Positions 44,495 to 53,235 of a stretch of 64,000 nucleotides of DNA are shown piece by piece. The position numbers and the translations under genes are program-made. The notes beneath the pieces are model-generated. The model was not told where the DNA came from and did not search any database. It was given only the letters and a program-made list of their open reading frames with translations. The stretch's first letter is position 1. Every line of letters starts with the position of its first letter. The stretch lies in NCBI RefSeq assembly GCF_021401245.1, contig NZ_JACBFY010000010.1, positions 62,001-126,000 on the forward strand, read 5' to 3'. The DNA comes from Pseudacidovorax sp. NFM-22 (lineage in GTDB: Bacteria > Pseudomonadota > Gammaproteobacteria > Burkholderiales > Burkholderiaceae_C).

Positions 44495-45895
44495 ATGACC
44501 GGGACGCCCGCCTGGCAGATGAGCGCCGAGGCCCTGTCGCAGGCCTACGCGCGGCGCACGCTGTCGCCGGTGGAGGCGCTGCTGTCCGTGCTGGAGCGGG
44601 CGGACGCGGTCCATCCCGTGCTCAACGCCCTGGTGGTGCGCGATGACACCGCGGCCCTGGCGGCGGCCCAGGCCAGCGAGGCCCGCTGGCGACGGGGCGC
44701 GCCGCTGTCGCCGCTCGATGGCGTGCCGCTCACCGTCAAGGACAACCTTCCCGTGGCCGGCCTGCCCTGCCGCTGGGGCAGCCGGCTCTTCGCCGACCAC
44801 TGGCCGGTGCAGGACGAAAGCCCGGTCGCGCGGCTGCGCGCGGGCGGCGTGGTGATCCTCGGCAAGACCAACGTGCCCGAGTTCACGCTGCAGGGCTACA
44901 CCGACAACCCGCTCTTCGGCCCCACCGGCAACCCGTGGGCGCCGGCGCTCACGCCGGGTGGCAGCAGCGGCGGCGCGGTGGCGGCGGTGGCGGCCGGCAT
45001 CGGGCCGCTGGCGCTGGGCACCGACGGCGGCGGCTCGATCCGCCGGCCCTGCGGCTTCACCGGGCTCTATGGCTTCAAGCCGGGCCGCGGCCTGGTGCCG
45101 CGTGCGGACGGCCTGCCGGCGCTGCTGCCGGGGCTGGAAGAAGCCGGCCCCATCGCCCGCAGCATGGGCGACCTTCGGCGGGCGCTGCGCCTGCTCGCAC
45201 CCCGGCTGACGCCGCGGCACGACACCCCCGGCCTGCTGCGCATCGCGTACTGGCGCGCCATCGGCGACAGCCCGGTCGATGCGGCCATCCTGGCGCGCAG
45301 CGATGCCGCCGCCGAGCGTCTGCAGGCCATGGGCCACACGGTAGCCGTGCAGCCCTCGCTGCCCGAGGTCGAGGCCTTCAACCGACAGGCCTGGCCGGTC
45401 ATCGCCAGCACCGGCCTGGCGGCCGTGCTGCACGAGCGCATCGACGGCTGCGAGGACGCGCTCACGCCCGCCATGGCCGCCCTGCTCGCGCAGGGTCGCA
45501 GCCACAGCGCGGTCGAGCTGTTCCAGGCCCAGGCGCTTCAGCGCGCGCTGGCGCAGGCCTTGCAGGGCCTGTTCGCGCAGCACGACCTGTTGCTCACCCC
45601 GGCCAGCGCGGCCCTGCCCTGGCCGGCCGACCAATCCCATCCCGCCACCATCGCCGGCCAGCCGGTGGACGGCCGCGGCCATGCCGTGTTCACAGCCTTC
45701 GCCAACGGCGCCGGCCTGCCCGCGCTGGCCGTGCCCGCCGGCCCGACGGAAGACGGCCTGCCGGTGGGCCTGCAGCTGGTGGCCCCGCGCGGCGGCGACG
45801 CGCTGCTGTGCGCCGTCGGCGCGATGTGGGAACGCGATGGCGCGCCGGCCTGGTGCTGGCCGCCCGCCCTCGACAAGGAAGAACTGCCCTCATGA
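44495..45895 (+). CDS. amidase signature family hydrolase
   Basis: A 466-residue amidase. The Ser-cisSer-Lys triad is Lys82 (LTVKDNL), Ser157 (TPGGSSGG) and Ser181 (GTDGGGSIR). In this setting it may hydrolyse the ureido or carboxy-urea product of ring opening, as AtzE (1-carboxybiuret) or HpxY (oxalurate) do. AtzE and HpxY work with a small AtzG/HpxX-like partner, which is missing here: the gap upstream is only 6 bases and the FAD-monooxygenase gene overlaps its end (ATGA). Confidence 0.9.
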   Translation: MTGTPAWQMSAEALSQAYARRTLSPVEALLSVLERADAVHPVLNALVVRDDTAALAAAQASEARWRRGAPLSPLDGVPLTVKDNLPVAGLPCRWGSRLFADHWPVQDESPVARLRAGGVVILGKTNVPEFTLQGYTDNPLFGPTGNPWAPALTPGGSSGGAVAAVAAGIGPLALGTDGGGSIRRPCGFTGLYGFKPGRGLVPRADGLPALLPGLEEAGPIARSMGDLRRALRLLAPRLTPRHDTPGLLRIAYWRAIGDSPVDAAILARSDAAAERLQAMGHTVAVQPSLPEVEAFNRQAWPVIASTGLAAVLHERIDGCEDALTPAMAALLAQGRSHSAVELFQAQALQRALAQALQGLFAQHDLLLTPASAALPWPADQSHPATIAGQPVDGRGHAVFTAFANGAGLPALAVPAGPTEDGLPVGLQLVAPRGGDALLCAVGAMWERDGAPAWCWPPALDKEELPS

Positions 45896-47253
45896 AGATC
45901 GTGATCGTGGGCGCCGGCGTGGCCGGTGCCATCCTCGCCCGCCGCCTGGCCCGCCTGCCCGGCGTGGAACTGCACTGCCTCGAACGCGTCGGCCCCGACG
46001 ACCATGCCGAGGCCGGCACCGGCCTGAACGTGGGGCCCAACGCCATCAAAGCGCTGCGCCGGCTCGACGCCGAACTGGCTGCCGAGGTGGAAGCCGCCAG
46101 CCTGCCCTGGACCCGCTGGGACATCGCCCTGACCGACGGCACGCCGCTGATGGCGCTGCCGCTCGCACAGGTGGCGGACAACCCCGGCATCCGCATCCGC
46201 TGGTCGGAGCTGTACCGCGTGCTGCGCCAGGGCGCGGGCCCGGCCATCCGCTATGGCTGCACGCTCGAATCGGTGGGCGCCAGCGAGACGGCGCCCGGCA
46301 AGACCCGCGTGCGCTTCACGCAGGACGGCGCCACGCACGAGATCGACGGCATCGACCTGCTGGTGGGCACCGACGGCCGCTACTCCCGCGTGCGCGAGAC
46401 CTTCTCCGGCGCGCCCGAGCCGCGGCACATCGGCGTCGCCATCCTGCGCGTGCTGGTGCCCGACACCAGCGCGGGCCTGGTGGACGACTACGGCCAGTGG
46501 TTCAGCGGCTGCCACCGCTTGCTGGCCTTCCGCGTCCCGCCGGACCATGTCTACATCGCCGCCACCTACCCGGTGGCCCCCGGCGCGCCGGTGCAGGACG
46601 CCTGGAAGACCGAGGCCGTGATGCGCGCCACCTACCAGCCCGCGCAGGGCGAGGCCAGCCCGGCCGTGCGCTGGCTGCTGGACGCCATGTGCGCCCAGTT
46701 GCACGACGCGCACTGGGCCCGCATGCAGGAGGCCGACGTGCGCTTCGCCGAGCCCGAGGTGGATGTGCTGTACCTGGGCGACAGCGCCCACGGCATGGCG
46801 CCCACGCTGGGCCAGGGCGCGACGCAGGCCATGGAAGACGCCTGCGCCGCCGCGCTGATCGTGGAAGACGCCTGGGCCCGCGGCCAGCGCACGCCGCGCG
46901 TCTGGCTCGACCGCATCGTGGCCGGGCGCACCGAACGCCTGCGCTTCGTCATGGACCTGTCGGTGCGCGCCACCGACACCATGCTCGAAGGCGCCGACCC
47001 GGTGGCCGGCACGCGCTGGAAGACCGAGCCGCCCTTCCAGGCCGAGCTGGCGGCGCTGTTCCGCGACGTGGCGCTGGGCGTACCGGAGGAAGCCTCGGCC
47101 AAGGCCCAAGGGCAGTCCGTGAATCCAAGTCCGTTCGGGCTGAGCTTGTCGAAGCCTGGCGCAAGCCCTTCGCCCCTCCGACAAGCCCAGGACAGGCCAA
47201 GCTCAGGGCGAACGGGTGATCCGACTGCCATGGGGCCAAGGCCCACGGCCTGA
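45892..47253 (+). CDS. FAD-dependent monooxygenase with repeat-derived C-terminus
   Basis: A 453-residue class A flavoprotein hydroxylase. The FAD motif VGAGVAGAILARRL is at residues 6-19, the DG motif LVGTDGRYSRVR near 157, and the GD motif LGDSAHGMAPTLGQG near 295. This class includes urate, 6-hydroxynicotinate and salicylate hydroxylases, so a ring hydroxylation step fits. The last ~45 residues after KAQGQSV are translated from a dispersed palindromic repeat (GLSLSKP and RQAQDRP patterns), so the original stop has been lost or replaced. Confidence 0.88.
   Translation: MKIVIVGAGVAGAILARRLARLPGVELHCLERVGPDDHAEAGTGLNVGPNAIKALRRLDAELAAEVEAASLPWTRWDIALTDGTPLMALPLAQVADNPGIRIRWSELYRVLRQGAGPAIRYGCTLESVGASETAPGKTRVRFTQDGATHEIDGIDLLVGTDGRYSRVRETFSGAPEPRHIGVAILRVLVPDTSAGLVDDYGQWFSGCHRLLAFRVPPDHVYIAATYPVAPGAPVQDAWKTEAVMRATYQPAQGEASPAVRWLLDAMCAQLHDAHWARMQEADVRFAEPEVDVLYLGDSAHGMAPTLGQGATQAMEDACAAALIVEDAWARGQRTPRVWLDRIVAGRTERLRFVMDLSVRATDTMLEGADPVAGTRWKTEPPFQAELAALFRDVALGVPEEASAKAQGQSVNPSPFGLSLSKPGASPSPLRQAQDRPSSGRTGDPTAMGPRPTA
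47131..47215. repeat. TTCGACAAGCTCAG dispersed inverted repeat inside a coding end
   Basis: An imperfect inverted repeat with arms CGTTCGGGCTGAGCTTGTCG and its diverged complement (AAGCTCAGGGCGAACG) around a loop. It lies in frame within the 3' end of the FAD-monooxygenase gene. Other copies are at 27970, 50879, 55464 and 55606. Confidence 0.85.
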
Positions 47254-47283
47254 TTCCTGCTCGGCCTTCCCCAGCACCGACCC

Positions 47284-47820
47284 ATGGACAACGCCCTCAC
47301 CCACGGCCTCTTCCACCTGGCCATCAAGACCGCCGACCTGGCCGCCACGCGCGCCTTCTGGATCGGCGTGATCGGCCTGCGCGAAGTGCCCCGGCCCGAC
47401 TTCGGCTATCCCGGCGCCTGGCTCGCCTGCGGCCAGCCGGGCGGGCAGGCCATCGTCCACATCTATGCCGGCGGCCCGGCGCTGGGCGGCCAGGCCCGCG
47501 TACCGCAGGGCACGGCCGCCATCGACCACATCTCGCTGGCCTGCAGCGGCTACCACGCCTACATCGCGCGCTTCAAGGCCGCGGGACTGGCCTGGCGCGA
47601 GTTCCTGGTGCCCGGCACCACGCTGTGGCAGCTCTTCGTGTACGACCCCAGCGGCGTGCAGCTGGAGCTGACCTTCGAGGGCGCCGTCGAGGTCGGCGCC
47701 CCGCCCGACATGTCGCCCGGGCGCGTCTACCGCGCGGGCGAGTCCTTCTTCGACACCGAACCCTATCCCGTCCTTTCCCTGAACACCCCTCCCGGAGAAA
47801 CCGCCCATGCTTCGCACTGA
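47284..47820 (+). CDS. VOC (glyoxalase/bleomycin resistance) family protein
   Basis: A 178-residue vicinal-oxygen-chelate protein with two beta-alpha-beta-beta-beta modules. HGLFHLAIKTADLAATRAFW near residue 7 and IDHISLACSGYHAYIARF near 80 supply the His ligands, and VQLELTF near 128 the Glu. Such proteins are metal-dependent dioxygenases, isomerases or lyases. In this operon it could process a hydroxylated ring or ring-opened product. Its last 14 bases overlap the substrate-binding protein gene. Confidence 0.88.
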   Translation: MDNALTHGLFHLAIKTADLAATRAFWIGVIGLREVPRPDFGYPGAWLACGQPGGQAIVHIYAGGPALGGQARVPQGTAAIDHISLACSGYHAYIARFKAAGLAWREFLVPGTTLWQLFVYDPSGVQLELTFEGAVEVGAPPDMSPGRVYRAGESFFDTEPYPVLSLNTPPGETAHASH

Positions 47821-48793
47821 CTTCCTGCGGCTTGCCGCACGCGCCACCGCCGCATTGGCACTGGCCCTGCCCTTCGCGGGCGTCGCCCACGCGGCCGACA
47901 AGATCAAGTTCGGCGTCTTCCCCTCCAGCGCCGCGCTGCCCTTCTACATCGCCCAGAACCGCGGCTGGTTCAAGGAGGCCAGTCTGGAGGTCGAGGAGGT
48001 GCCGATGACCAGCCACCCGCTCACGGTGCAGGCCCTGGTCTCGGCCAACATCGACGGCGCCGCCAACCTGGTGACGCTGGAGGGCGCCAACATGGAATCG
48101 CGCCGGCCCGGCACGCTCAAGTACATCTCGCTCAACGGCCAGAACAGCCAGCACGTGATCGAGCAGTTCGTGGTCAAGGCGTCGAGCCCGGCCAAGTCGC
48201 TCAAGGACTTCAGGAACGGCTTCAAGCTCTTCTCGGCCCCCGGCCCCGCCAACATCGGCGCGGCGCGCGCGGTGCTCAAGAAGGTGGGCCTGGTGGAAGG
48301 CAAGGACTTCACCATCCAGGAGCAGCAGATCGGCGTGCACGTGGGCGCGCTGCAGTCGGGCAACTTCGACGGCGGCTACACGCTGGAGCCCTCGGCCACC
48401 ATCATGGTGGCGCAGGGCGTGGGCCGGCGGGTGGAGACGGGCGTGATCGCCACCTACCTGCTGGGCCGCAAGGAGGCCTCGGCCTTCGCCGCCGGCGCCG
48501 TGCTGTCCGACAAGTTCATCGCCGAGCGGCCCGACGTCGCCACGCGCTTCGCCGCCGTCTGGGCGCGCGGCGTGAAGGCCGCACAGGCCGACTCCAGCAC
48601 CCGCGGCTACCTGGTCCAGGGCATGAAGGTGCCGCCGGAGCTGGCCGCCACCGTGCCGCTGCCGCGCATCGTGATGACGGGCGATCTGTCGCCGGCCGAC
48701 GTGGCCGACTTCCAGAAATTCCTGGACATCGGCACCGAGCTGGGTGTGATCAAGGACAGGATCGACGGCAAGGCCGTGGTCAAGGCGCTGTGA
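47807..48793 (+). CDS. SsuA/NMT1-type ABC substrate-binding protein
   Basis: A 328-residue periplasmic binding protein. A signal peptide ends near VAHAADK (residue 27). IKFGVFPSSAALPFYIAQNRGWFKE begins the mature part (given here as positions 29-52), the pattern of nitrate/sulfonate/pyrimidine-type receptors. ATPase and permease genes follow directly with overlapping ends, so this is a complete importer and part of the catabolic operon. The ligand is probably the heterocycle or ureide substrate. Confidence 0.92.
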   Translation: MLRTDFLRLAARATAALALALPFAGVAHAADKIKFGVFPSSAALPFYIAQNRGWFKEASLEVEEVPMTSHPLTVQALVSANIDGAANLVTLEGANMESRRPGTLKYISLNGQNSQHVIEQFVVKASSPAKSLKDFRNGFKLFSAPGPANIGAARAVLKKVGLVEGKDFTIQEQQIGVHVGALQSGNFDGGYTLEPSATIMVAQGVGRRVETGVIATYLLGRKEASAFAAGAVLSDKFIAERPDVATRFAAVWARGVKAAQADSSTRGYLVQGMKVPPELAATVPLPRIVMTGDLSPADVADFQKFLDIGTELGVIKDRIDGKAVVKAL

Positions 48794-49635
48794 TGCGGGC
48801 CATGGACGTCTCCCCGCCGCGCACCGCACCCGCCCATGCCACCGCCGCCGAGGCGGCCGCCGGCCACCGCTGGTACGCGCCCGGCACGCACATCACCATC
48901 CGCGGCCTGACCAAGCGCTTCGGCGACGCGGCGGTGTACGAGAACTTCGACCTCGACATCCCGCACGGCAGGATCACCTCGGTCTTCGGCCCCAACGGCT
49001 GCGGCAAGAGCACGCTGATCAACATGATCGCGGGCATCCTGCCGCACGACGGCGGCCAGATCCTGTTCGAGGGCAAGACGGCGCGCGAGACGCGCATCGG
49101 CTACGTCTTCCAGAACTACCGCGAGGCGGTGTTCCCGTGGATGCGGGCCATCGACAACATCCGCTATCCGCTGCAGTACCTGGGCCTGTCCAAGGGCGAG
49201 CGGGAGGCGCGCATGGACCGGCTGATGGCCGAGTTCGACGTCAAGCTCGACCTGTCGCGCTACCCGTACCAGATGTCCGGCGGCCAGCAGCAGCTGGTGT
49301 CGATCATGCGGGCGCTGGTGGTGGAGCCGGAGGTGCTCTTCCTCGATGAGCCCTTCTCGGCGCTGGACTACGAGATGGTGATGTTCCTGCGCGAGCGGCT
49401 GCAGAAGGTGCTGGTGGGGCGCAAGGTGACGACGCTGCTCGTCTCCCACGACCTGGACGAGGCCGTGCTGCTGGCCGACCATATGCTGCTGCTGACCAAG
49501 CGGCCCACGCAGGTGGCCGACAACCTGCCCTTCGACGTGCCGCGCCCGCGCACGGCGGCCACCACCGTCTCGCCCGAGTTCATCGACGTGAAGACGCGGG
49601 CGCTGGAGATCTTCCAACGCGAGGTGCGCAAATGA
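48793..49635 (+). CDS. ABC transporter ATP-binding protein (SsuB/TauB-like)
   Basis: A 280-residue ATPase. Walker A is GPNGCGKST, the signature is [10 protein letters not shown], Walker B is [13 protein letters not shown] and the switch His is in [11 protein letters not shown]. The start is ambiguous: GTG 48790, ATG 48793 (overlapping the previous stop) or ATG 48802; the second is used. It energises the importer with its neighbours. Confidence 0.94.
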   Translation: MRAMDVSPPRTAPAHATAAEAAAGHRWYAPGTHITIRGLTKRFGDAAVYENFDLDIPHGRITSVFGPNGCGKSTLINMIAGILPHDGGQILFEGKTARETRIGYVFQNYREAVFPWMRAIDNIRYPLQYLGLSKGEREARMDRLMAEFDVKLDLSRYPYQMSGGQQQLVSIMRALVVEPEVLFLDEPFSALDYEMVMFLRERLQKVLVGRKVTTLLVSHDLDEAVLLADHMLLLTKRPTQVADNLPFDVPRPRTAATTVSPEFIDVKTRALEIFQREVRK

Positions 49636-50393
49636 AGACGCCGCTCTCTGCGCGCCTGCGCCCGCTGTGGGGCATGGCCCTGATCGTCGCCCTGTGGGCC
49701 TTCGCCCATGCCACCAAGGCGGTGGACCCGGTGCTGCTGCCCTCGCCCGGCGAGGCGCTGCAGGCCTTCTGGAAAGGGCTCTCCGGCGGCACGCTGTGGG
49801 GCGACTTCGAGAAGACCATCGTGCGCACGCTGGTCTCCTTCGTCATCGCGCTGGCGGTGGCCGTGCCACTGGGCGTGGTGCTGGGGGCCAACGAGAAGAT
49901 CTACGAGGGCATCGAGTTCGCCATCGACTTCTTCCGCTCCACGCCGGCCTCGGCCATGTTCCCGCTCTTCCTGGTGTTGTTCGGCGTGGGCGAGAAGACC
50001 AAGATCGCGGTGGCCGCCTTCGGTGCGGCGCTGGCCATCCTGTTCAACGTGGCCTACGGCGTGATGAGCGCGCGCAAGCAGCGGCAGCTGGCAGCCCGCG
50101 TGATGGGCGCGCCGCGCTGGCGCGTGCTGACCGACGTGACGCTGCTCGAATCCATGCCGCAGGTCTTCGTGGGCATGCGCTCGGGCGTGTCGATCGCGCT
50201 GGTGATCGTGATCGTGGCCGAGATGTTCATCGGCTCCACCGACGGCCTGGGCCAGCGCATCATGAATGCCCAGACCATTTTCGACATGCCCGACATGTAC
50301 GCTTCGATCTTCGCGGCGGGCCTGCTGGGCTACGTGATGAACCTCATCTTCCTGGTGGCGGAGCGGCGCTTCGTGCACTGGGGCGGAAAGTAA
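49632..50393 (+). CDS. ABC transporter permease (SsuC/TauC-like)
   Basis: A 253-residue inner-membrane permease with six predicted helices. The EAA-type cytoplasmic loop is [17 protein letters not shown] near residue 155, and the terminal helix region is [16 protein letters not shown]. Start and previous stop overlap by 4 bases. It forms the pore of the importer. Confidence 0.93.
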   Translation: MKTPLSARLRPLWGMALIVALWAFAHATKAVDPVLLPSPGEALQAFWKGLSGGTLWGDFEKTIVRTLVSFVIALAVAVPLGVVLGANEKIYEGIEFAIDFFRSTPASAMFPLFLVLFGVGEKTKIAVAAFGAALAILFNVAYGVMSARKQRQLAARVMGAPRWRVLTDVTLLESMPQVFVGMRSGVSIALVIVIVAEMFIGSTDGLGQRIMNAQTIFDMPDMYASIFAAGLLGYVMNLIFLVAERRFVHWGGK

Positions 50394-50404
50394 AAGACGA
50401 CCCC

Positions 50405-50794
50405 ATGACTGTTTCGATGAACGAGATCAACCTGCCGGACGTGCTGGCCGAGGTGAACGCCGTGTTCGACGCGTACGAGCGCGCCCTGACGACCAACGAC
50501 GTGCCGGTGCTCGACCGGCTGTTCTGGGAGTCCGAGCACACGCTGCGCTACGGCGCCACCGAGAACCTGTACGGCTATGCGGCGATCCAGGCCTTCCGCC
50601 AGGGCCGGCCCGCCAACAACCTGGAGCGCGAGATCACCGCCCGCTCGGTCACCACCTTCGGCCGCGACTTCGCCGTCGCCAACGTGGAGTTCCGCCGCAC
50701 CGGCAGCACCCGCATCGGCCGCCAGAGCCAGACCTGGGTGCGCCTGCCCGAGGGCTGGAAGGTGGTGGCGGCGCATGTGAGCCTGACGGGCTGA
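50405..50794 (+). CDS. HpxZ/AtzH-like (DUF3225, NTF2-fold) protein
   Basis: A 129-residue NTF2-like cone protein. [24 protein letters not shown] opens it, [19 protein letters not shown] follows (given here as positions 5-60), and [19 protein letters not shown] closes it, the pattern of HpxZ of the oxalurate pathway and AtzH of cyanurate degradation. AtzH hydrolyses a carboxyurea-type intermediate. Its presence strongly supports a urea/ureide catabolic function for the island. A tandem octamer array begins at its stop codon, so the 3' end is repeat-adjacent. Confidence 0.85.
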   Translation: MTVSMNEINLPDVLAEVNAVFDAYERALTTNDVPVLDRLFWESEHTLRYGATENLYGYAAIQAFRQGRPANNLEREITARSVTTFGRDFAVANVEFRRTGSTRIGRQSQTWVRLPEGWKVVAAHVSLTG

Positions 50795-50867
50795 TGGGCT
50801 GATGGGCTGATGGGCTGATGGGCTGATGGGCTGATGGGCTGATGAGCTGGTGGGTTGATGAGCTGAT
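50788..50867. repeat. octanucleotide array at a stop codon
   Basis: Seven perfect GGGCTGAT units (50788-50843) and three degenerate ones (to 50867). The TGA stop of the HpxZ-like gene (50792-50794) lies within the first unit, so array growth happened in the 3' end of the operon without lengthening the protein. It is followed directly by a TTCGACAAGCTCAG palindrome. Confidence 0.95.
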
Positions 50868-50878
50868 CGCCCATCCCC

Positions 50879-50936
50879 GTTCGGGCTGAGCTTGTCGAAG
50901 CCCTGCGCAGCGCTTCGACAAGCTCAGCGCGAACGG
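50879..50936. repeat. TTCGACAAGCTCAG dispersed inverted repeat
   Basis: Nearly perfect arms (50879-50901 and 50913-50936) around CCCTGCGCAGCG. Transcribed, it would form a strong hairpin after the catabolic operon, and may serve as its terminator or 3' stabiliser. The convergent DUF3617 gene ends 20 bases away. Confidence 0.85.
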
Positions 50937-50955
50937 CTGTGATGACGCCAAGCCG

Positions 50956-51645
50956 CTACTTGCCGCCCCCGGCCGGCATCGCCTTCTGCATCTCGGCGGC
51001 CATGCGGCGCATGTCCTCGGGCGACATGGACTGCTGCATCTGGCCCATCATGCGCTGGATCTCGGCCTGGCTCGGCGCACGGCCCGCGGCCGCAGCGGCG
51101 CCCATGGGCGCGGCCATGCGCTGCATCTCCACCACGTTCATCTTCATGCCGCCAGGCAGCACCATGTCGCCGGACCGCATGCCAGCGGGGCAGGCGCCCT
51201 TCCATTGCGCCTCCATCACCACATCGCCTTCGTCCTGCTTCGGGCGTGGCGGTGCGTATGTGGTGTGCGAGCTGACGCGGTAGCTGCTGTTCATGTCGCC
51301 GGTGATCACGGTCAGCCGGGTCATCGTGGCGTCGGGCAGCTTGCAGACCTCCTTGTGCGTCAGCACGCGGCCCACCTCGCTGCGCATGTCCTCCTGGCAG
51401 TTCGTGGGCTTGCGCGACTCGGCCTGCCGGCTGGCGCCCTGCTCCTGCAGCAGGCGATCGGTGGCGGCATCGGCGCATTGCTGCAGGGTCATCGGCTGGC
51501 CCTTGGCCGAGGTCTCGACGCGCATCTCCCACAGGCCGTCCTTGCGGCGCGGGAAGGCCGGGCCCGCGACCACGGCGGCGGCCTCGGCGAACAGCGCGAG
51601 GGCGATGGGGATGCGGGCGGTGCGGAAGGGACGGAATGCGGACAT
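50956..51645 (-). CDS. DUF3617 periplasmic protein
   Basis: A 229-residue protein with a signal-peptide-like start (cleavage near VVAGPAF, residue 28) and the DUF3617 pattern: RRKDGLWEMRVET near residue 33, KPTNCQEDMRSEV near 83, CKLPDATMTRLTVITGDMN (positions ~104-122). The C-terminal ~60 residues are a Met/Gln/Ala-rich helix (RMMGQMQQSMSPEDMRRMAAEMQKAM, residues ~196-221). Function of the family is unknown. It is convergent with the heterocycle operon. Confidence 0.85.
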   Translation of the reverse strand: MSAFRPFRTARIPIALALFAEAAAVVAGPAFPRRKDGLWEMRVETSAKGQPMTLQQCADAATDRLLQEQGASRQAESRKPTNCQEDMRSEVGRVLTHKEVCKLPDATMTRLTVITGDMNSSYRVSSHTTYAPPRPKQDEGDVVMEAQWKGACPAGMRSGDMVLPGGMKMNVVEMQRMAAPMGAAAAAGRAPSQAEIQRMMGQMQQSMSPEDMRRMAAEMQKAMPAGGGK

Positions 51646-51726
51646 GGCGGCTCCTCGGCGGATGGGGCGTCCGCCTGCCGCGGTTGTAGTGGCGCACGCC
51701 GCCGCTGCGAATATCGCGCGCGTACT

Positions 51727-51830
51727 AGGTCGAAGGTCGAAGGTCGAAGGTCGAAGGTCGAAGGTCGAAGCTGGAGCTGGAGCTGGAGCTGGAGCTGGAG
51801 CTGGAGCTGGTGCTGGTGCTAGTGCTGGTG
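51727..51830. repeat. compound heptamer and hexamer array
   Basis: Six AGGTCGA units (51727-51768), then seven AGCTGG units (51769-51810), then three TGCTGG-type variants to about 51830. The change from a 7-base to a 6-base period occurs with no spacer. It lies upstream of the DUF3617 gene, in the 390-base gap before the dehydrogenase gene. No coding frame is supported across it. Confidence 0.95.
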
Positions 51831-51892
51831 CAGATCCAGATTTCAGCGCCGACCCGACGACGATCGAACAGCCTACCTGGTGCCGTCTTGAG

Positions 51893-52008
51893 CCCCTCTC
51901 CCCTCGCGGGAGAGGGGTTGGGGAGAGGGGGCGCCCGCCGCCCAGCGACCTTGCGCCTCGCGCGCGCCGTCCCCCCTCTCCCCCGCCCTCTCCCGCGAGG
52001 GGAGAGGG
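51893..52008. repeat. inverted pair of CCCTCTCCC palindromes
   Basis: First unit: arms 51893-51902 and 51908-51917, G-rich tail to 51931. Second unit: C-rich tail 51971-51985, arms 51986-51994 and 52000-52008. Same tail-to-tail layout as near 13.0 kb. The second hairpin lies 27 bases past the stop of the dehydrogenase gene and could end transcription of the sugar locus. Nothing else is seen in this gap. Confidence 0.85.
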
Positions 52009-52035
52009 AGCCAGACAGTCAGGAGCAAAGCCCGC

Positions 52036-53235
52036 CTAGAACGCCGTCCACTTCTGCGCGCTCGCCGCGCTCTCCACCGCCTTCTCGATGAAGCGCACGC
52101 CCCGCGCGCCATCGGCCAGCGTCGGGTAGTCGGCCCGCAGCGGATCGGGCGCCACGCCCTGCTGCAGCGCGCGGATGTGCGCGATCACGCCCAGGTAGAC
52201 ATTGGCGAAGGCCTCGATGAAGCCTTCCGGATGGCCGGCCGGCAGCCGCGTGGCCAGGCGCGCAGAGGCACCCAGCCAGGGCGAGCCGCGCGTCAGCAGC
52301 CGGCGCGGGCCGTCCAGCGGCGCATGCACCAGCAGTTCGGGCTGCTCCTGCCGCCAGTCCAGCGACCCCGTGGTGCCAAAGACGCGCAGGCGCAGATCGT
52401 TCTCGCAGCCCACGGCGATCTGCGAGGCCACGAGCACGCCGCGCGCGCCGCCCTTGAAACGGAGCAGCAGGCTGGCGTCGTCGTCGAGCCGGCGGCCGGG
52501 CACCAGCGCCGACAGGTCGGCGCACAGGCTTTCGAGTTCCAGACCGGTGACGGTGGCCACCAGGTTCTCGGCATGCGAGCCGATGTCGCCCAGCGCGCCA
52601 GCCGCGCCGCTGCGCGCGGGGTCGGTGCGCCAGCCGGCCTGCTTGTTGTCGCCGCCTTCCAGGCGCGTGGCCAGCCAGCCCTGGTGGTAGTCGACCACCA
52701 CCTTGCGCACCTCGCCGATGGCGCCGGCCGCCACCATGTCGCGGGCCTCGCGCACCATCGGATAGCCGCTGTAGTTGTAGGTCACGCCGAAGACGCTGCC
52801 GCTGCCCGTCACGGTCTTCACCAGGTCCTGCGCCTGCTCGCTGGTGTGGACCAGCGGCTTGTCGCACACCACATGGATGCCGGCCTCGGCGAAGGCACGG
52901 GCGACCTCGTGATGCAGATGGTTGGGCGTGACGATGCTGACGAAGTCGATGCGCTCGTCGGCACTGCGGCGCAGCTCGTCATCGAGCAGCGACTGCCAGT
53001 CGGCATGGTTGCGCGCATCGGCCAGACCAAGCTCGCGGCCCGAGGCGCGCGCACGTTCGGGCGTGGAGGACAGGGCGCCGGCCACCAGCTCGGCCTGGCC
53101 GTCCAGCGCCAGGGCCTGGCGGTGCACGGCGCCGATGAAGGCGCCCTGGCCGCCGCCGACCATGGCGTAGCGCAGCTTGCGGGTGGCCTGGGGCGCGTCC
53201 ACGCGCACCGGCCCTGCTTCGCTGTGTTCGCTCAT
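52036..53235 (-). CDS. Gfo/Idh/MocA family NAD(P)-dependent dehydrogenase
   Basis: A 399-residue oxidoreductase. Rossmann motif [16 protein letters not shown] is near residue 24, [16 protein letters not shown] near 100, the catalytic-type CDKPL near 124 and DIGSHAENL near 225. Such enzymes oxidise or epimerise sugars and cyclitols. Its ATG overlaps the stop of the isomerase gene by 4 bases, and the whole set with the importer suggests inositol-like or rare-sugar use. Confidence 0.92.
   Translation of the reverse strand: MSEHSEAGPVRVDAPQATRKLRYAMVGGGQGAFIGAVHRQALALDGQAELVAGALSSTPERARASGRELGLADARNHADWQSLLDDELRRSADERIDFVSIVTPNHLHHEVARAFAEAGIHVVCDKPLVHTSEQAQDLVKTVTGSGSVFGVTYNYSGYPMVREARDMVAAGAIGEVRKVVVDYHQGWLATRLEGGDNKQAGWRTDPARSGAAGALGDIGSHAENLVATVTGLELESLCADLSALVPGRRLDDDASLLLRFKGGARGVLVASQIAVGCENDLRLRVFGTTGSLDWRQEQPELLVHAPLDGPRRLLTRGSPWLGASARLATRLPAGHPEGFIEAFANVYLGVIAHIRALQQGVAPDPLRADYPTLADGARGVRFIEKAVESAASAQKWTAF

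Noticed and set aside
43253..45895. Calling the pair atzD-atzE (cyanurate pathway)
   Set aside because: No AtzG-like gene, an extra insertion in the first enzyme, and hydroxylase, racemase and deacetylase neighbours argue for another substrate. Family-level naming is safer.
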